Assembly: GCF_001435975.1 (NCBI RefSeq)
Contig: NZ_AYYR01000054.1
Coordinates: 138,875-187,198, forward strand
Direction: 5' to 3'
DNA: 48,324 nucleotides
Origin: Secundilactobacillus collinoides DSM 20515 = JCM 1123
Lineage (GTDB): Bacteria > Bacillota > Bacilli > Lactobacillales > Lactobacillaceae
This document shows positions 10,801 to 18,800 of this stretch, piece after piece. The notes under the pieces were generated by a model. That model worked only from the letters and a program-made list of their open reading frames with translations. It was not told the origin of the DNA and did no database searches. A program made the translations under genes and the position numbers. The number at the start of each line of letters is the position of its first letter. Positions within the stretch are counted from its first letter, which is position 1.

Positions 10801-12240
10801 AACTATACTGTGACGGTTCAGGATTCTAGCGGCAATACATTGCAACCAGATGTGACTGAAAGCTATTCGTGGCCAGATGGCACTAGTGTAAGTGGTGTTG
10901 ACGTTGCTGTTGACGGGTATTCAGCTGATGATATCAAAGAAGTGGTCGTTACTGCAAATACAGATTCACTCTATAACACGCAGGGCATCACGCAACTGAC
11001 ATTGACAGATAATGGTAACGGGACGACCACGTATACGGTTCTTAATCAAGATTCATCGAAAACCCAAACAAGCATCATTGCTGCATCTGTCGCTCAATTG
11101 ATGAGCGGATTTGGCATTAGCTATGGCGCAGCAACTACAATTAGTGATCTGGAAAAGACACAGCTTGCACAATTTAGTAAGGTGAACGTGATTTATCAGG
11201 CTAAAGCAGCAACTACTACGGTTTCCTATGTCGATACTGATGATAATAACGCTGTAATCAGCACTGATACTGTCGGCGCTTACGTTGGTGACACCGGTAA
11301 TTACATCATCACGATTCCTGCTGGATATGAACTTGCCGATGCCGATGATCAGGATGAGACAATTCTTTCAGCCGATGGCATTGACACAGTGGCTTACAAA
11401 GTAACGGCTGATAATTCTGATAACCTTATTATTAAATTGACACACAAATTGGTTGATGGTACAACAACCACGACGCGGACAATCAACTATGTATACGCTG
11501 ATGGCAGCCAAGCTTCAGCTCCTGTCACCCAGACGATTACTTGGAAGACGGTTAGCGACCTTGTGACTGGGACTTCATACGCAACCACCGCCCAAAACGG
11601 GTATGACAGTGTTGTAACGCCTGAACTGGCTGGCTACACGGCTGATAAGGCAACCGTGGCACAACAATTGGTTGGCAATGTTGAAACGTCCTCGCTCGCT
11701 GACAGTATTGAAACAGTGACGTACACGGCCAATCCAACCGTGCCAGATAATGACACTGATTCCACTCCTTCAGAAAATGATACGACAACTGGTTCAGGGA
11801 CTGATGAGGATGTCGTAGTTAATTCTGGTGAGGCAGTTGTTGTTCCAAATGATGGCAGTAATGATATCACTACCGATGATGGTGACAATCAAGGACAAAC
11901 AACTATCAAGGCGCACACAAATGATACAGAGGATATCAACACTACAACTGAAAAGACAGTGACGACTGCCAACAATGGCAACACAAATGCTATCAATAAT
12001 CCGACTGCTCAATCGACCAACACTGCCGGGGTACTTGACGATGAAACCTCAGAAGATACATCATCTGCAACAACCGAGGGAACGAATTCTAGTAATGCAT
12101 CTCAAAACAACACAGCCGCAACCGGCAAATTACCGCAAACAAGTGAGTCACAAAGTGGGGTTTGGGCGATTGCTGGTGCATCGCTTCTAGGCCTGCTGGG
12201 TTTGGTTGGTATTGGCAAGAAGAAGCGTCAAGATGACTAG
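7894..12240 (+). CDS. LPXTG-anchored adhesin 2 (KxYKxGKxW signal, MBG-like and MucBP/Mub_B2 domains)
   Basis: This is a 1448-aa surface protein. The ATG at 7894 was preferred over the one at 7879: the run GGGGGG at 7881-7886 serves as ribosome binding site, and the resulting N-terminus MVGKNNR matches adhesin 1. The signal contains KAYKSGKHW (20-28). A long Ser/Thr-rich acidic stalk follows to about 215. MBG/YDG-like repeats with KTYDD or KAYDD starts lie near 248 and 354, and a related one near 874. A central beta-rich region spans about 560-780. A MucBP unit starts near 1105 and a Mub_B2 unit near 1186. The anchor has LPQTS (1413-1417), a hydrophobic helix and KKKRQDD. The domain order is close to that of adhesin 3, so the two are recent paralogs. 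Likely role: adhesion to mucus or plant glycans. Confidence 0.92.
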   Translation: MVGKNNRNKEVQSNLKQHYKAYKSGKHWVFASIASLSLGMALFFGVNTTTFADATATSTAETTTTAVSTSRSSSSETENTDTDGNATKATSADSTSESTSTADETSSNAETTASGTASSASSSSAVSESVTSDTPATTDNDNGTTDSTINEASSSDPSAVGNDSNVGAASDSQIINDNNTDELASESDSNATTTDTKKTDLGSTSQAKINAAKETAAETYLTTGQPQIISADLATETAEVDATVGTTTKTYDDNPDTPLNFEVTLADGVTAPSGWYATETANQYEVAASSGDLDLSTVDQNVGTYAVTLSSNGVAKLQAVNVAKTITTDNIVAGSLVVEPVVAPSNSIVISGGGKAYDDDTSTDPTSYVVTLGSGLTAADGWTANTDGTYTVSVDSGDLDADITSQDVGSYEITLSDQGLEKLEAANSNYTITSSAVRSGWFNITTNYQLVVGSGSMTVGTSLPATYYVAVNAGSDYSVPSDWTASYSSADQGNIVYSVPASYFDTDDVVTTTVGNYALQLSADTVSTLNSLNSSDQLTANTIENGTITVNSSLTITANSFQPANFYATIGSGTDGAHSYILANGSALQLELRMLNTSTGDSYNNYTVYVIIPAGFVIGTTDSSTGDSSVSTNPADTLATDVEASMAEYDLAYSGLTVTHEDSYNNRQVFKVKFDSVTTINGNDANQADNAISITIVTDPNSTTSAGYIGTAAGSEDDSVLYVTDDYNDTQGAYQIQNQNYYVNVPQVATALGIDDAYALNSTYVNYVYSYTVSQDAQVQDTYHLVGEDGQEIAVDITTDGTPETTYNVLALLPTTIKKDGVTYELKDGSVATYASYPAITSVLSSADAVSTGNTYTVQYLKVIDTTQDSGQIADQTQFWNGTMPATYTVTLPSGLVGASDWTENADGTYSVPLTSNDIDTSDLSTNVGTYTVKLSATGLAKLAAANPNYLFDSNVVKAGTLTINGGQTNYTVTVQDSSGNTLQPDVTESYSWPDGTSVSGVDVAVDGYSADDIKEVVVTANTDSLYNTQGITQLTLTDNGNGTTTYTVLNQDSSKTQTSIIAASVAQLMSGFGISYGAATTISDLEKTQLAQFSKVNVIYQAKAATTTVSYVDTDDNNAVISTDTVGAYVGDTGNYIITIPAGYELADADDQDETILSADGIDTVAYKVTADNSDNLIIKLTHKLVDGTTTTTRTINYVYADGSQASAPVTQTITWKTVSDLVTGTSYATTAQNGYDSVVTPELAGYTADKATVAQQLVGNVETSSLADSIETVTYTANPTVPDNDTDSTPSENDTTTGSGTDEDVVVNSGEAVVVPNDGSNDITTDDGDNQGQTTIKAHTNDTEDINTTTEKTVTTANNGNTNAINNPTAQSTNTAGVLDDETSEDTSSATTEGTNSSNASQNNTAATGKLPQTSESQSGVWAIAGASLLGLLGLVGIGKKKRQDD

Positions 12241-12316
12241 AATGAGCGCTTAGTTGAGATAATCTTTTCGCAGCGTTAAAGTATGGGCTTCATTTTCAGA
12301 TACTTGTACAGCAAGG

Positions 12317-12347
12317 AAAACGGCTAATCATTTGACTAGCCGTTTTT
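12317..12347 (+). terminator. terminator after adhesin 2
   Basis: AAAACGGCTA pairs perfectly with TAGCCGTTTT around a 10-nt loop, and T-rich sequence follows. Confidence 0.85.
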
Positions 12348-12539
12348 ATTTTGTCAATCTGTGACGATGATCATAAAAAAAGGACAATTTAACTATAATC
12401 GTTGTTTATCCGACAAAGTGCTAACCCCATGATTAACAGTTTTCTTAATCTCGAGTCATACGTATTTACTAAGATTCCGTAACCGTATACAATGGGCATA
12501 TACCTTAGCGTAAATACATTTTGGAGGAGATGAACTTCT
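12348..12539 (+). other. leader region of the third RHH-adhesin locus
   Basis: This region holds the promoter at 12465-12493 and the ribosome binding site GGAGGAG before RHH copy 3. GTATTTAC at the -35 box (12463-12470) is mirrored by GTAAATAC near the ribosome binding site (about 12510-12517), forming an inverted pair of the candidate RHH operator sequence. Confidence 0.5.
12465..12493 (+). promoter_or_regulatory. promoter of RHH-3/RHH-4/adhesin-3 locus
   Basis: TTTACT (12465-12470), a 17-bp spacer and TACAAT (12488-12493), overlapped by ACGTATTTAC as in the two other adhesin loci. Confidence 0.65.
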
Positions 12540-12680
12540 ATGGGGAAAAAGAAGTTTACCACGACGTTAGATAGTGATTTGATTAAGCAACTCAAGATTA
12601 TCGCTGTGGAAGAAGATACGAGTGTCGCAAACTTATTGGAAAAGCTTGCGAAGGACTATCTGACCACGAAAGTATCATAG
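12540..12680 (+). CDS. 46-aa ribbon-helix-helix protein, copy 3
   Basis: The start is ATG, preceded by GGAGGAG. The 46 residues have strand KKKFTTTLDSD, helix A IKQLKIIAVEEDTS and helix B VANLLEKLAKDYL. It is closest to copy 1 (the IIAVE and LLEKL variant). It is the intact regulator candidate of the third adhesin locus and is followed 38 nt later by the frameshifted copy 4. Confidence 0.75.
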   Translation: MGKKKFTTTLDSDLIKQLKIIAVEEDTSVANLLEKLAKDYLTTKVS

Positions 12681-12718
12681 CGACCACACCATCGTTTAAT
12701 AAAGGAGATGAACTTCAA

Positions 12719-12859
12719 TGGGGGAAAAAGAAGTTTACCACAACATTAGACAGTGATTTGATTAAGCAGCTCAAGATTCGCGCGGTGGAGGAAAACACTA
12801 GTGTTGCCAGCCTTTTGGAGGGATTGGTACAGGCTTATCTGAAATCAAAATCATTGTAA
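12719..12859 (+). pseudogene. ribbon-helix-helix gene, copy 4, frameshifted at the start codon
   Basis: A complete 45-residue RHH reading frame (GKKKFTTTLDSDLIKQLK onward, ending KSKSL) is present and follows GGAGATGAACTTC. The start, however, reads ATG followed by four G before the A run, five G in a row where copies 1-3 have four. Translation from that ATG (12718) gives 12 residues and stops. The codon in the RHH frame at the normal start position is TGG, and no ATG, GTG or TTG lies upstream in frame. It is therefore silent unless the ribosome slips or the G run varies between cells. It resembles copy 2 (RAVEENTSVASLLEGL). A sequencing error in a homopolymer is also possible. Confidence 0.7.
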
Positions 12860-12910
12860 TTTAATAATTAGGCTGCAGGGGCAGAATTTAATATTCGGGG
12901 GTAATTTTTT

Positions 12911-15900
12911 ATGCTTAGCAAAAATAACCGAAATAGGGAAGTATGGGGAAATTTAACAGAACATTATAAGGCATACAAGGCAGGCAAACACTGGGTGTTT
13001 GCTGGCATTGTATGCCTTTCTTTGGGTACGGCCGTTTTCCTTGGCGGTAACGTGACGACACACGCCGATTCGACAACAAGTGCTGCTGATTCAACAACTG
13101 CGGACAATAGTTCCAGTGAATCGGCACAGTTACAGTCGTCATCTAGTGCAACGTTAGGCGCCACCAGCAAAGTTAGCAGTGCCGCAACTGGCAGCACATC
13201 TGCTAATTCAACGAGTACTGCCGCAACTACAAGCGACAGCTCATCAGCAAGCTCAAGTTCAACTGCTGATGCAAACAGCAATAGTAATTCTGATGGGATA
13301 ACCAACGACAGCTCAAGTGATGCTAACACAGCCAGTAGTGAAAGCGCCAACACAGAAACTGATTTAGGGTCAACCACAGCTGAGAAGATTGCTGCTGCCA
13401 AGGAGTCGGCAGCAGCGGCATACAAAGCTACCGGTCAATCTCAGAAGATTACGGCTTCATCGGCCACGACAACTGATGCGACTGCGGATGCTACGATCTC
13501 GACGGCCACGAAAACATACGATGGCAGTGCAATCACGGCCTTTACAGTCACCCTCGCTGACGGGTTAACAGCCCCAACTGATTGGTACGCAACATCAACG
13601 GCTAACCAGTATGAAGTGGCATCTGATTCGACTGATTTAACAACGGATGCAAGTTCAGTTGATGCTGGTACTTACAGTGTTAGTTTATCTGATAGCGGTT
13701 TGGCAAGGTTGCAGGCTGCTAATCCAAACACAACAATCAGCGCTGACAACATCGTGGTTGGGTCACTGGTGATCAATGCTGCGACCGCGCCATCGAACGC
13801 AATTGTTGTATCTGGCGGGTCGAAGCCGTATGACAATACTACGGACACTGATCCGACGAGCTACACAGTGACCTTGAGTGATGGACTGGTTGCACCATCC
13901 ACTTGGACGGATAACGGAGATGGGACTTATACAGTACCTACCGCAACCAACGATATTGATGCTGAAATTACGAGTCAAGCCATTGGTAGTTACATTGTGA
14001 CGCTGTCAACGCAAGGTATTAGTGACTTACAGGCTGTTAATCCAAGTTACACGATTTCTAGCGACGCAATCACATCAGGAACGTTTAGCATTACAGCTAA
14101 TGATCAGGTTATAATTGGTAACAAGAATGTCACGGTTGGCGGTAGTTTGCCAACGACGTATTTGGTCTCTATCAGTAACGCGTCAAGCTATACAGTACCA
14201 TCTGACTGGACTGCTTTCTCAACAAACACATCAACGAATACCACGGTTTATACGGTACCCGCATCGTACTTTGATACTTCAGCAGTCGATACCAGTACAG
14301 CCGGCACCTATTCCGTTTCACTCACGGCAGCAGCCGAAACTACATTAAACACATCAAATCCTGATTATCAATTAACAGGGATTAATGTTCAGGATGCAAC
14401 AGTGACTGTAAGCGCTGCAAATTCGTCAGCAACGCAAGTTATTATGGCAAATTATCAAACATATGTCCCTCTTCCACCTACTAATACAAACTGGGTATTT
14501 GCTACAGGGACATTGCTTGAAGTGGATTTGCCATTACTCAGCACCACATCAACCACAACACTTAATAATTTTACATCTTACTTTATTGTTCCAGCTGGAT
14601 TCGTTATTGGAACCAATGACGCAGAAGTTAATGCGGTTGTGGCTTCCAATCCAGCTGCTACATTACAATCACAGCTTGAGACAGCGCTTGCTGCCGATGG
14701 TGTCACATACAGTGGCTTAACGGTGACACAAGAAACAGATTATAATGGTCGGCAAGTCTTCCAAATTAAGTTCGCGAGTGTGACACCATTCAACGCAAAC
14801 ACGGACACGACCAAAATTCCTGTTGAAATTACCGTTGATCCGAATACGACAGTAACATCCGGCTCGATTGGCCATAACACATCATTAGACCAGGATGTGT
14901 TGTATGTGACGGATGATGTGGCCCAGACACAGGGCGCCTATCAATTAGATTCCGGTTATCTGGATTTTTACAACAATGTTTCTGAAGTTGCAAATGCTTT
15001 GGGATTGTCGGATGCGTACGCAAGTGCTTATCAGGCCGGTACACAATATGTTATTGTGAACGCAACAATCGAAGATGTTTACTATTTGGAAGATTCAAAT
15101 AATAACCAAATTGGCGTGGCCACAAAAACTGGAGCACCGGGTACGACTTATAGTACTGCCTCGGTAGTGCCGACCACTGTTACATCCAGCAGCACTGGTA
15201 AGACCTATCAAATAGTGCCTGATTCAGTCGCCCAATACAACACGCTGAAGACAAACACTGCAGGTGTCGCCGGCGCGGGAATTCCAATTGTTAGCAAGCC
15301 ATATTACGTCAAGTATGTTCAGGTTTATGACACTTCCACAACTGCTGGCCAAGGAACCATCAGTGATACGACAATGACTTGGACTGGTTCAATGCCGACG
15401 AGTTATGTTGTCACATTGCCAACTGGTATCACGGCACCGAGTTCTTGGACGAATAATGGCGACGGCACGTACACCATTTCTGCTGACAGTGGTGATTTGA
15501 CCGTTACGCAAACGACTGACACCACAACTGCGCCTGTTTATGCTGAGTATACAGTGGCGCTGAGTGCCACGGGACTTGCTGAACTGGCAGCGGCTAACAC
15601 GAGTGTCGTGTTTGATAATCAGATCGTTCAAGCTGGAACGCTCACCATTAACGATGGTGAGGCGGCTTACACGGTTACGGTGCAAGACGATGCCAATCAT
15701 ACGTTTAGTACGACTGATCAAGATTTGACTTACCCAACAGGCACGGATGCTAATGGCGTCGACATTAATGTCACTAACTATCTCGGTAACGACATCAAGT
15801 CTATCGTCGTTACTCAAAACGATGGCACGGTTATTACCTATACGCCGGATGGTGACGATGCCACTACGATGACCACGACGGATGCTGATGGCAATGTAAC

Positions 15901-17047
15901 GGCTACTGAAACACTGGCGGCCGGTATTACAGATGCCTCAGTTATCGGTCAGTATGGGCTTGGGTATGGCAGCACACCGACGTTGGATGATGCGGCAAAA
16001 CTTGCGCTGGCGCCTTATAAAGCCATTGTTGTGACGTACGGGGCACAGGCTGCAAGTATGGTGGCAACCTTTGTTGACGATGCTGAAAATGGGGCACAGG
16101 TTGGTGATACAACAACGCAAAGCACTTACGTTGGTGAAAATGTGACCTATACATTTAAAGTGCCTGCAAATTATGTCCTTGCAAACGATCAAGATGGCTT
16201 GGTAATTGCTAATAATGGGGATGGTACTTATTCGGTCTCTTACACAGTTACGAGCACTACGGACAAGACAATCACCGTTCATTTAAATCACGAAATTATT
16301 GATGGTACCACCACAACTACAAGAACAATCAATTATCAGTATGCAGATGGCTCAACGGCAGCACCATCGGTAGTTCAAAAAATTACTTGGAACACCGTAA
16401 CGGATGCGGTAACCGGTACGTCCTACGCCAAGGCAAAGGACGCTTATGGTGCCGTAACATCGCCGACATTGGCAGGATACACGGCAAATGAAACAACGGT
16501 TGCTGGTAACTATCCTGGTAGCGCGGCCACATCTGATATTAAAGATACGACAGTTACGGTCATCTATACAGCCAATCCTACAACGCCCGATAATGGTGGT
16601 GGGACGACTACTAATCCGTCCGACCCAGGTAATGGCGGCACAACGACCCCGGGTGGCGATGATGTGACAACAACGCCAGGCCAGCCAGTCGTTGTTCCCG
16701 ATGATAACGGGAATACGACAAGCGGCAATAATGGTCAAGATACTGGTGGTAAGACCACAGCAACAACAACCGATACGAATGCTTCCAGCGGCACAACAAG
16801 TAACGGCACTGATCTGGTTTCAACGACTGCAAGTGCAACCGGCTCGTTAAGTGGTCATGATGACACTACCGCCGGCCACACGATCATTGGCCAATCAGCA
16901 GCCGGACAGAAGACAAACGCGAACACCGCTAAATTACCACAAACCAGTGAGCAACAGAGCAGCGTTTGGGCGATTGCTGGCGCGTCACTGCTTGGATTAC
17001 TAGGTTTGGCTGGTCTCAGTAAAAAGAAACGTAAAGAGGACGACTAG
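12911..17047 (+). CDS. LPXTG-anchored adhesin 3 (KxYKxGKxW signal, MBG-like and MucBP/Mub_B2 domains)
   Basis: This is a 1378-aa surface protein. The signal contains KAYKAGKHW (residues 20-28), then a hydrophobic core and a TTHAD cleavage region near 53. A Ser/Thr-rich stalk runs to about 150. MBG/YDG-like modules follow (for example KTYDGSAITAF near 200 and KPYDNTTDTDPT near 305), then a central beta-rich region. A MucBP unit starts near 1048, then a Mub_B2 unit. A Gly/Thr/Asn-rich linker leads to LPQTS (1342-1346), a hydrophobic helix and KKKRKEDD. The ATG is preceded by the G-run site CGGGGG. The architecture matches adhesin 2 nearly module for module. Cell-wall location is by sortase; the ligand is unknown. 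Confidence 0.92.
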   Translation: MLSKNNRNREVWGNLTEHYKAYKAGKHWVFAGIVCLSLGTAVFLGGNVTTHADSTTSAADSTTADNSSSESAQLQSSSSATLGATSKVSSAATGSTSANSTSTAATTSDSSSASSSSTADANSNSNSDGITNDSSSDANTASSESANTETDLGSTTAEKIAAAKESAAAAYKATGQSQKITASSATTTDATADATISTATKTYDGSAITAFTVTLADGLTAPTDWYATSTANQYEVASDSTDLTTDASSVDAGTYSVSLSDSGLARLQAANPNTTISADNIVVGSLVINAATAPSNAIVVSGGSKPYDNTTDTDPTSYTVTLSDGLVAPSTWTDNGDGTYTVPTATNDIDAEITSQAIGSYIVTLSTQGISDLQAVNPSYTISSDAITSGTFSITANDQVIIGNKNVTVGGSLPTTYLVSISNASSYTVPSDWTAFSTNTSTNTTVYTVPASYFDTSAVDTSTAGTYSVSLTAAAETTLNTSNPDYQLTGINVQDATVTVSAANSSATQVIMANYQTYVPLPPTNTNWVFATGTLLEVDLPLLSTTSTTTLNNFTSYFIVPAGFVIGTNDAEVNAVVASNPAATLQSQLETALAADGVTYSGLTVTQETDYNGRQVFQIKFASVTPFNANTDTTKIPVEITVDPNTTVTSGSIGHNTSLDQDVLYVTDDVAQTQGAYQLDSGYLDFYNNVSEVANALGLSDAYASAYQAGTQYVIVNATIEDVYYLEDSNNNQIGVATKTGAPGTTYSTASVVPTTVTSSSTGKTYQIVPDSVAQYNTLKTNTAGVAGAGIPIVSKPYYVKYVQVYDTSTTAGQGTISDTTMTWTGSMPTSYVVTLPTGITAPSSWTNNGDGTYTISADSGDLTVTQTTDTTTAPVYAEYTVALSATGLAELAAANTSVVFDNQIVQAGTLTINDGEAAYTVTVQDDANHTFSTTDQDLTYPTGTDANGVDINVTNYLGNDIKSIVVTQNDGTVITYTPDGDDATTMTTTDADGNVTATETLAAGITDASVIGQYGLGYGSTPTLDDAAKLALAPYKAIVVTYGAQAASMVATFVDDAENGAQVGDTTTQSTYVGENVTYTFKVPANYVLANDQDGLVIANNGDGTYSVSYTVTSTTDKTITVHLNHEIIDGTTTTTRTINYQYADGSTAAPSVVQKITWNTVTDAVTGTSYAKAKDAYGAVTSPTLAGYTANETTVAGNYPGSAATSDIKDTTVTVIYTANPTTPDNGGGTTTNPSDPGNGGTTTPGGDDVTTTPGQPVVVPDDNGNTTSGNNGQDTGGKTTATTTDTNASSGTTSNGTDLVSTTASATGSLSGHDDTTAGHTIIGQSAAGQKTNANTAKLPQTSEQQSSVWAIAGASLLGLLGLAGLSKKKRKEDD

Positions 17048-17124
17048 TCGCTATCACTGCGCGTTGCTTTTTGCCGATACTGGTAACTACGCAAGCCAAT
17101 GTAGTTGATTTAAAATTAATTTTT

Positions 17125-17184
17125 ATCCCACTTGGGCGATGGATGAGCGCTAGTTGTTCATCATCAACCAAGTGGGATTTTTTG
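17125..17184 (+). terminator. terminator after adhesin 3
   Basis: ATCCCACTTGG pairs perfectly with CCAAGTGGGAT over a long loop and is followed by a T run. Confidence 0.8.
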
Positions 17185-17508
17185 GCGGCCCGGACGAACT
17201 TTTACCCAGAGACATACAGCTGCATAATACGTTGGTGGCGTCTGAGGTTGCGAAGCGCATCGGGTCATTTGAGTTAAAATTGAAGCCTCACTTAAAAATT
17301 GAAACTTCACTATTGAAGAGAAAGATTGATCTGTTGACGACAACGCTAATGATTTCTCGACATGACCATTCATTTGGTAAAATGGATGGTAAGCAGACTA
17401 AGCAACAGCACCAGATTGTTAACGTCATGGATAAGACTTGCGAAACCAGTCAGAAAATTGATTTTTCGAAGACCCAATTATCGAGTCCAAAAAGGGAGGC
17501 AGACTAGT
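17185..17508 (+). other. gene-poor stretch, possible degraded reading frame
   Basis: A plus-strand frame is open from 17154 to 17507. It has no ribosome binding site, begins inside the terminator hairpin and resembles nothing I know. It ends just before the esterase start. I take the stretch as intergenic, or as the remnant of a gene. Confidence 0.4.
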
Positions 17509-18336
17509 ATGAAATGTGTACAGTATCCACTAAAAACGGCACTGACTACGGCCACGTTGTCGGCGTATCTGACGGATGATCGCGACCTGGCAGGGGACGT
17601 TGCCAAACCGGCATTAATTATTTGTCCCGGTGGCGGTTATCGGCATTTGAGCACCCGGACTTCAGAGGTGGTGGCACTGTATTTTCTGAGCCACGGCATT
17701 CAGCCCTTTATTTTGCAGTATAGCTGTAAGCCGGTCCATTATCCGGCGCAGTTATTGGAAGCAGCAGAGGCTGTTAAAACGGTGCGTGACCACGCTTCTG
17801 AATGGCATGTTCAACCTGCACAAATCATTATTGGCGGCTTTTCTGCCGGCGGTCACTTGGCAGCCAATCTCGCCACTGCCTGGTGTGAACCATTATTGGC
17901 TCAGTATTATGCGAACCCGAAGCAAATTCGGCCAGATGCTGTGATGATGGGCTACGCAGTTGTAAGTGCCGCGGACCCGACTTCTCATCGTTGTTTTAAC
18001 AGTTTGCTGGGGGATGGTGATCAAAATCAGGCATTATTAGCTGAAACTTCTGTTGATCTGCATGTTCGGTCGAACACACCACCAACTTTCATCTGGGCAA
18101 CGACCACCGACAAGCGAATCTCTGTTAATAATTCGTTACAGTATGCGACTGCATTACAACACGCAAAGGTGCCATTTGCACTGTACCTCTTCCCGATGGG
18201 ACCGCACGGACTTGGTATGGCAATTCCTGAGATGGCTCGGTTAGCTGATGAACCGCAACCGGCAGCCGACGTTCAACAGTGGCCAGCATTATTCTTGGAT
18301 TGGGTGCAGGAAGTCGTTACGCAGAAAAAAGAGTGA
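17509..18336 (+). CDS. alpha/beta hydrolase, esterase/lipase-like (BD-FAE/acetyl-xylan esterase type)
   Basis: This 275-aa cytoplasmic hydrolase has no signal peptide. The oxyanion-hole motif CPGGGY is at residues 39-44. The nucleophile elbow is GFSAG (110-114, Ser112), followed by GH. Acid and base residues are plausible at the C-terminal side (Asp in TTDKR, His in GPHGLGM). The layout matches esterases of the BD-FAE/Axe type, which remove acetyl or short acyl groups from sugars or xenobiotics. The ATG at 17509 is chosen because GGGAGG lies 9 nt upstream; earlier in-frame starts have no such site. Substrate is unknown and no sugar operon is adjacent. Confidence 0.85.
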   Translation: MKCVQYPLKTALTTATLSAYLTDDRDLAGDVAKPALIICPGGGYRHLSTRTSEVVALYFLSHGIQPFILQYSCKPVHYPAQLLEAAEAVKTVRDHASEWHVQPAQIIIGGFSAGGHLAANLATAWCEPLLAQYYANPKQIRPDAVMMGYAVVSAADPTSHRCFNSLLGDGDQNQALLAETSVDLHVRSNTPPTFIWATTTDKRISVNNSLQYATALQHAKVPFALYLFPMGPHGLGMAIPEMARLADEPQPAADVQQWPALFLDWVQEVVTQKKE

Positions 18337-18800
18337 GACTAATTTTGCCTTAACTGCTTAGAAAACGTCATCAGATCGAGTGGTTGACTAATCAGAAGAA
18401 GGAGAGTGGAACAAAAAAAGTTTTGGTCTCTTGGTGCAAGTTTGGTCTTGCTTTTATAGGGGGGCACTTCTGATACAGGTCTGTTTTGGTTTGATTACGA
18501 ATTGCATGAGAAATCGAACAAAAAGATAAATGTTATTAAAATGTAATATTTTTCGTATTGTATTTGGCACACGTACGAAAATACAATACGGATAGTCGTT
18601 TCATTTTACCTGTGATGGCTTTTTCACCCAACAGAATTGCGGTCAATTGGCGGGCTTACACATATATATGAATGGTAAATAACGCCCTAGCATGCTATAA
18701 AATACTTAAAGTACCTTGATAAAATTGAAAAATGTCTCTATGATAATTAAAACAGAACGGAAAATTTATAGCAGTCAAACGCTGGTAGGGGGGGATTTGC
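18337..18800 (+). other. gene-free stretch with inverted repeats
   Basis: A GAGAGTGGAACAAAA motif of the kind seen after several stop codons in this window lies near 18402. A strong inverted repeat lies at 18550-18590. The end holds the G-run ribosome binding site (18788-18794) of the EAL gene. No credible gene was seen. Confidence 0.55.
18550..18590. repeat. overlapping inverted repeats upstream of the EAL operon
   Basis: CGTATTGTATTT (18554-18565) is repeated inverted and perfectly as AAATACAATACG (18579-18590) with a 13-nt spacer. An alternative pair, TTTTCGTA (18550-18557) and TACGAAAA (18574-18581), overlaps both arms. It could be an operator or a switching RNA hairpin; no T run follows the second arm. 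Confidence 0.7.

Noticed and set aside
17154-17507. 117-codon plus-strand frame before the esterase
   Set aside because: It has no ribosome binding site, starts inside a terminator hairpin and has no recognisable domain. It ends one base before the esterase start, likely by chance.
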